Below are positions 61,701 through 64,000 of a stretch of 64,000 nucleotides of DNA, piece after piece; position 1 is the first letter of the stretch; the number at the start of each line of letters is the position of its first letter. This DNA is from Deltaproteobacteria bacterium. GTDB taxonomy: Bacteria; Desulfobacterota; Binatia; UTPRO1. The position numbers and the translations under genes are program-made. The stretch is taken from positions 41,308 through 105,307 of the forward strand of contig JADYZW010000019.1 in the NCBI GenBank assembly GCA_020852955.1. Reading direction: 5' to 3'. Under the pieces are notes generated by a model. That model saw only the letters and a program-made list of their open reading frames with translations. It made no database searches and was not told the DNA's origin.

Positions 61701-64000
61701 ATACGACGAACCGGCCGTCGCCGGAGATCGCGGGGCTACTTTCGCACGGCAGATCTCCCGCGGCACCGCCGGAGTTCTGGCTCACGAGCTCGGTCGTGCC
61801 GGTCGCGCGGTCGCGTACGAAGGCTTGCAGCATGCCGTTCGATCCGGCGACGAGATTCGTCGCGTTGCTGTAGAAGGCAACGAACCTCCCGTCGGACGAA
61901 ATCGCGGGCCGTTCACTGTCTCCATTCGCCTGCATGCCGCCCGTCGCGACGCTCACGCGCTCGATGGTCCCGGTGCGCAGGTCGTTCACGAATACGTCGC
62001 GCGCCCCGTTCGTGTCTCCGGCGACGAGATCGCTCGCGGTGCCGTCGAACGCGACGAAGCGCCCGTCGGCCGATACGGCGGGGATTCGGCTCTGTGAATT
62101 TGCCGGTAGGCCGCCCAGGTTGCGGCTGACGAGGATCGTCGTCATGGCGGCATTCGCGAACTCGGACGCGCGTGCGAACAGGAGGCCGTTCGAGACGGAG
62201 AGGCTTCGCCCGTCGATCACCGGAGCGGCGTCGAGCGCGCGTAGCCCGGCCACCGGCACCTCGACGGCGGCGCCGCTCACACGGAACATTCGCAATAGAA
62301 GATCGGCGACGTCGCCGTCGCCGTTCTGGTCGAGCGCCGCCTGTGGAGCCTCCGGCTCGAGCGCGGCGACGACCTGTCCTTCCGCGGCGACGGCCGGGAA
62401 GCTGAACGGCGGCTGGCGGATGCGCGCCACCGCTCGCCCCGCGCTGCCGCCCGTACCGGTCGGGTAGAGCGCGCCGGTCTGGCGATCGCCGAGCCGCAGC
62501 ACGTCGTCGACGGCGTCGCCGTCGCCGTTCAGGTCCCGGTTCTCGATCGCTTCGTTCAGAACGAAGGCGTTGGCGACCGGCGTCTGCGCGAGCCCGTCGA
62601 GCGGCACCGGATCGAGCGCGGCGAGCGCGAAGCTGCCGCACTGGCCGAGCGGGCACTCGGCGTCGCTGGCGCACGACGCGAGCGGCGTCGCGCCGCCGAG
62701 GCAGGCGCCGAGCCGCAAGACGACCGGGCCGACCCCGGCGAGGAGGCGATCACGGAACTCGAAGAGGCCCTCGCGGCAGACGCCTCCCGGGCAATCCGCG
62801 CCGGTCGCGCACGGGTCCGCCGCATTGCCGCCGCCCTCGCACGTGAATGCGCCGCAGGTGCCGTTCGGACAGTCGCCGGCGGTCGCGCACGGGAGACCGT
62901 CCGCGTCGCCGGCGACGCAGGTGAGGATGGTCGGGCTCCGGCGCGCGATGCGGAGCACGCTCCCCGGCGCGTCGGCGGTGCCGAAGAGCGTCACCGCGTC
63001 GGCGGCGCTCGGATCCGCCTGCGGCTCGAAGATCGGCGGCAGGCGGGCGCCCGTCGCCGTGAACGAGCCCAGGTAGGCGTCGCCCGGTAATTGCACCGGT
63101 TGGCCGCTCGTCGCGAACGCCTCGGCGAGCGTCGCGCCGCGCAGCAGGCGCGCGACCGGCACCTGGTCGCGATTCACCAGCACCCCGCGCATGTCGACCG
63201 GCAGCAGCAGATTGCCGTCGGCGTCGGTCGTGAAGCGGAGCTCGTCGACGGTTCCCGTGCAGGGCGGGCTCGGCGTCGTGCAGAGCGCCTGGAAGTCGTT
63301 CCGCGGTGGCAGCGCGGTGAAGCTCGGGAAGACGTCGTGCGGGATGGGCGCGCACGCGTCGCCGGTCGGACGGAAGAACTCGTCGACACAGGCGAGGAGC
63401 CCGGGGACGTCCGCGCACGCTGCGCTCGCGAGCTCGCAAGGGAGGTTCGACGCCGCGGCCGTCACCGCGATGGTGACCGGCCCCGCGAGCGTGCGGTCGT
63501 CGTTCTGCCCGCCGGTGCAAGTGCCGCCGCCGCAGTCGCTGCTGCGGAGGCAGGGTGCGCCGGGCGTCGCGCCGCCGGCGCAAACGGCGAAGAGCCCATC
63601 GGTGTCGGGGAACCGGAAGCGCAGATGGTCGGGGTCGGATACGACGAGGTCGGTCGGCTGTCCGCCCGCGTTGGCGGTGACGCAGGTCGCGGTCGCGACG
63701 TCGCTTCGTGCCTCGCAGCTCGCGCGCCAGCTTTCGAGCCCCGCGCAGTCGGTCGCCAGCACGACCACGTGGCGTACGCCTCCTGGCGGCGTGAAGACGA
63801 GCGTGACGACCTGATTCGCCGCCGGCGGCACGAATCCGGGTGACGCCGCATGGCACACGGGGTCGCGGCTGAGGTGCACCCAATCGCCCGGCTCCGCGAA
63901 CGGACGGTTGGTGGTGGCGAGGGCACCGGCGAAGGATTGCTGGGTCCCGGGGATGACGTCGCAGGTCGCTCTTCCGGGACGGGGTGTGGCGAGGTGGGCG
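58732..64000 (-). CDS. Giant secreted multidomain protein (5' end outside window)
   Basis: At least 1755 residues. The coding sequence continues past base 64000, because the frame upstream of the GTG at 63879 (CDVIPGTQQSF) is clearly coding. Order seen: an N-terminal beta-sandwich-like region (VVTLVFTPPGGVRHVVVLATD) with paired Cys repeats (for example CGGGTC, CPNGTC, CPGGVC). A linker of DLNGDGDAVDDVLRLG type motifs follows. Seven PD40/WD-like repeats of ~57 residues each (DGRFVAFDGTASDLVAGDTNGARDVFV) make a second propeller. Further LNGDGD..DDVV calcium-motif repeats come next, more cysteine clusters, and a C-terminal carbohydrate-binding-like domain (AFCVYSAGQPAVEIAIPAHG, then GRCWEAGYHAPF). 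Surface adhesion or polymer binding is plausible. The catalytic role is unknown. Confidence 0.85.
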   Translation of the reverse strand, partial: AHLATPRPGRATCDVIPGTQQSFAGALATTNRPFAEPGDWVHLSRDPVCHAASPGFVPPAANQVVTLVFTPPGGVRHVVVLATDCAGLESWRASCEARSDVATATCVTANAGGQPTDLVVSDPDHLRFRFPDTDGLFAVCAGGATPGAPCLRSSDCGGGTCTGGQNDDRTLAGPVTIAVTAAASNLPCELASAACADVPGLLACVDEFFRPTGDACAPIPHDVFPSFTALPPRNDFQALCTTPSPPCTGTVDELRFTTDADGNLLLPVDMRGVLVNRDQVPVARLLRGATLAEAFATSGQPVQLPGDAYLGSFTATGARLPPIFEPQADPSAADAVTLFGTADAPGSVLRIARRSPTILTCVAGDADGLPCATAGDCPNGTCGAFTCEGGGNAADPCATGADCPGGVCREGLFEFRDRLLAGVGPVVLRLGACLGGATPLASCASDAECPLGQCGSFALAALDPVPLDGLAQTPVANAFVLNEAIENRDLNGDGDAVDDVLRLGDRQTGALYPTGTGGSAGRAVARIRQPPFSFPAVAAEGQVVAALEPEAPQAALDQNGDGDVADLLLRMFRVSGAAVEVPVAGLRALDAAPVIDGRSLSVSNGLLFARASEFANAAMTTILVSRNLGGLPANSQSRIPAVSADGRFVAFDGTASDLVAGDTNGARDVFVNDLRTGTIERVSVATGGMQANGDSERPAISSDGRFVAFYSNATNLVAGSNGMLQAFVRDRATGTTELVSQNSGGAAGDLPCESSPAISGDGRFVVFASDARNLVPEDVGLNNDVQDIFVRDRGTGTTERVSRGIGDAQPNNDSQQPDISDDGRFVAFLSVASNLVAGSSGYKIYVFDRDPGSTEVVSVDPNGGGANHVSAQPRMSADGRFVAFSSLASNLVAGDTNGVRDVFVRDRGAGITERVSTDSNGIQANGESVEVGLSRDGRFVAYTSAATNLVAGDSNGFQDAFIKDRSTGLTSRVNLTVGHDQANDYAMAVDVSNDGRVVAFGSLANNLVPGDVNAQQDVFVRIADAADLAHDVTGDGFLDDTVLQALDGTTGAVVGPRCPATHVAVIESSAAFLRPESAGSATGCPVDPPSLNGDGDQLDDVVHLWSGGTVQNLGRAATAVVMSSSHVAALVSEAGSGAILNGDGDTSDAVVQVWARPGGPWVNVGQAAGRLAVAGALVPFLTSEASQGEGALNGDGDTDDQVVQVYDAGASAIVVGAATSPRAVAAEDLVVGGAPGSELVAFRTSEAAEGATILNADGDIDDDVLHVYDAATGNVFNTGSAVTPCRLEACDPRVPYRVGRDTVRFLTLEADQGADLNDDGDTSDLVLQVLNIRQAAGGSGGALRTGARTMRVAAGGAGSPLRTIASVSAGVCTTTGEACAGDTDCGGGTCFVPPGGCTRTLGTPCDPGIAGSCGAGNFCEPGPNVCKRVEGPCASDASCTAPAVCVSAGADFQRLVAPLAIDADEGVALSTGGRCLEPHAPVCDDDHDCEAGDLCSDGLCRRDHGACRTDADCPSTASCRRELVVAAVADRDGDELPDSVDNCPGVPNIGQADDDLDGLGNACEPATDPTPTPVATPTGVCAASPLAGCRQPLAAGKASLALRNAADGRKDSVQWKWTKGSATAVGDFGLPTAPGGAAYAFCVYSAGQPAVEIAIPAHGDCAGAPCWRASSSGFRYRNPAFGSDGRLQLDLRGGPDGGAKIILKGSGSALSMPELTPLASTLTVQLQASNGRCWEAGYHAPFTKHDANRLKARSN

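Noticed and set aside
57300..62400. Short tandem repeats that could be taken for a CRISPR array or satellite
   Set aside because: They are in frame, degenerate at third positions, and encode Thr-Pro linkers, propeller blades and LNGDGD motifs.

Overview
The window is about 70% G+C and reads as ordinary bacterial chromosome. It has tightly packed genes, GTGA/ATGA stop-start overlaps, GTG and TTG starts, and no rRNA, tRNA, CRISPR array, phage module or intact insertion sequence that I can see. Aerobic and catabolic genes (GlcDEF, Rieske oxygenase, P450, class III CoA-transferase, wax-ester synthase-type acyltransferase, diiron protein) occur with large secreted proteins carrying TPTPTP linkers and CGD..EQCDDGN cysteine repeats. 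This suggests an uncultured high-GC lineage of the former Deltaproteobacteria, Binatota- or Myxococcota-like. That placement is inference from gene content only.

Layout. 1-4926: a class V aminotransferase (cut by the window edge) diverges from glcD-glcE-glcF, a glycolate-to-glyoxylate-to-glycine module. 5077-8334: a membrane-anchored NERD-like protein, a cold-shock protein with a clear intrinsic terminator, a cyclase-family gene with no canonical start codon, and an M20 amidohydrolase. 8338-12022: a dicarboxylate/amino-acid symporter, a LOG-family protein, a small hypothetical protein and an alpha/beta hydrolase. 12070-16253: coaE, a Rieske oxygenase and a crotonase, all overlapping, then a HAD-PlsC fusion. 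16229-17927: an ICMT-like membrane methyltransferase and an exported SAM-methyltransferase-like lipoprotein. 17973-27623, minus strand: a possible eight-gene operon nth, trmJ, coiled/disordered membrane protein, moxR, DUF58, two VWA membrane proteins and a 7Fe-type ferredoxin. 27757-31519: an MFS transporter, a secreted protein, and amtB behind a convincing sigma-54 promoter. 31584-34074: a decayed gene, a small hypothetical protein, a Gfo/Idh/MocA oxidoreductase and an O-methyltransferase.

34132-39237 holds a regulatory unit. An orphan PEP-utiliser swivelling-domain protein diverges from a TetR gene over 62 bp containing a tandem GTTCTGAAC operator. TetR overlaps a diiron ferritin-like gene, which is followed by a WS/DGAT acyltransferase and a convergent dodecin. 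39309-47388 carries a methyltransferase, a CaiB-type CoA-transferase, an SDR remnant, a P450, a DUF885 lipoprotein, a coniferyl-aldehyde-type dehydrogenase and a GST. 47526-55885 carries secreted proteins, a DUF488 protein, ilvA coupled to an unknown gene, a hybrid sensor region (membrane/GAF/histidine kinase), and an SDR-like protein with a zinc-ribbon-like N-terminal part and no canonical catalytic tyrosine. 56125-64000 carries a small cytochrome c and two adjacent secreted multidomain propeller proteins, the second truncated by the window edge.

Nothing here is a recognised defence or mobile system. The best candidates for undescribed biology are the TetR-operator/PEP-swivel/diiron unit, the non-canonical SDR, and the paired secreted propeller proteins with an unnamed cysteine-rich C-terminal domain.
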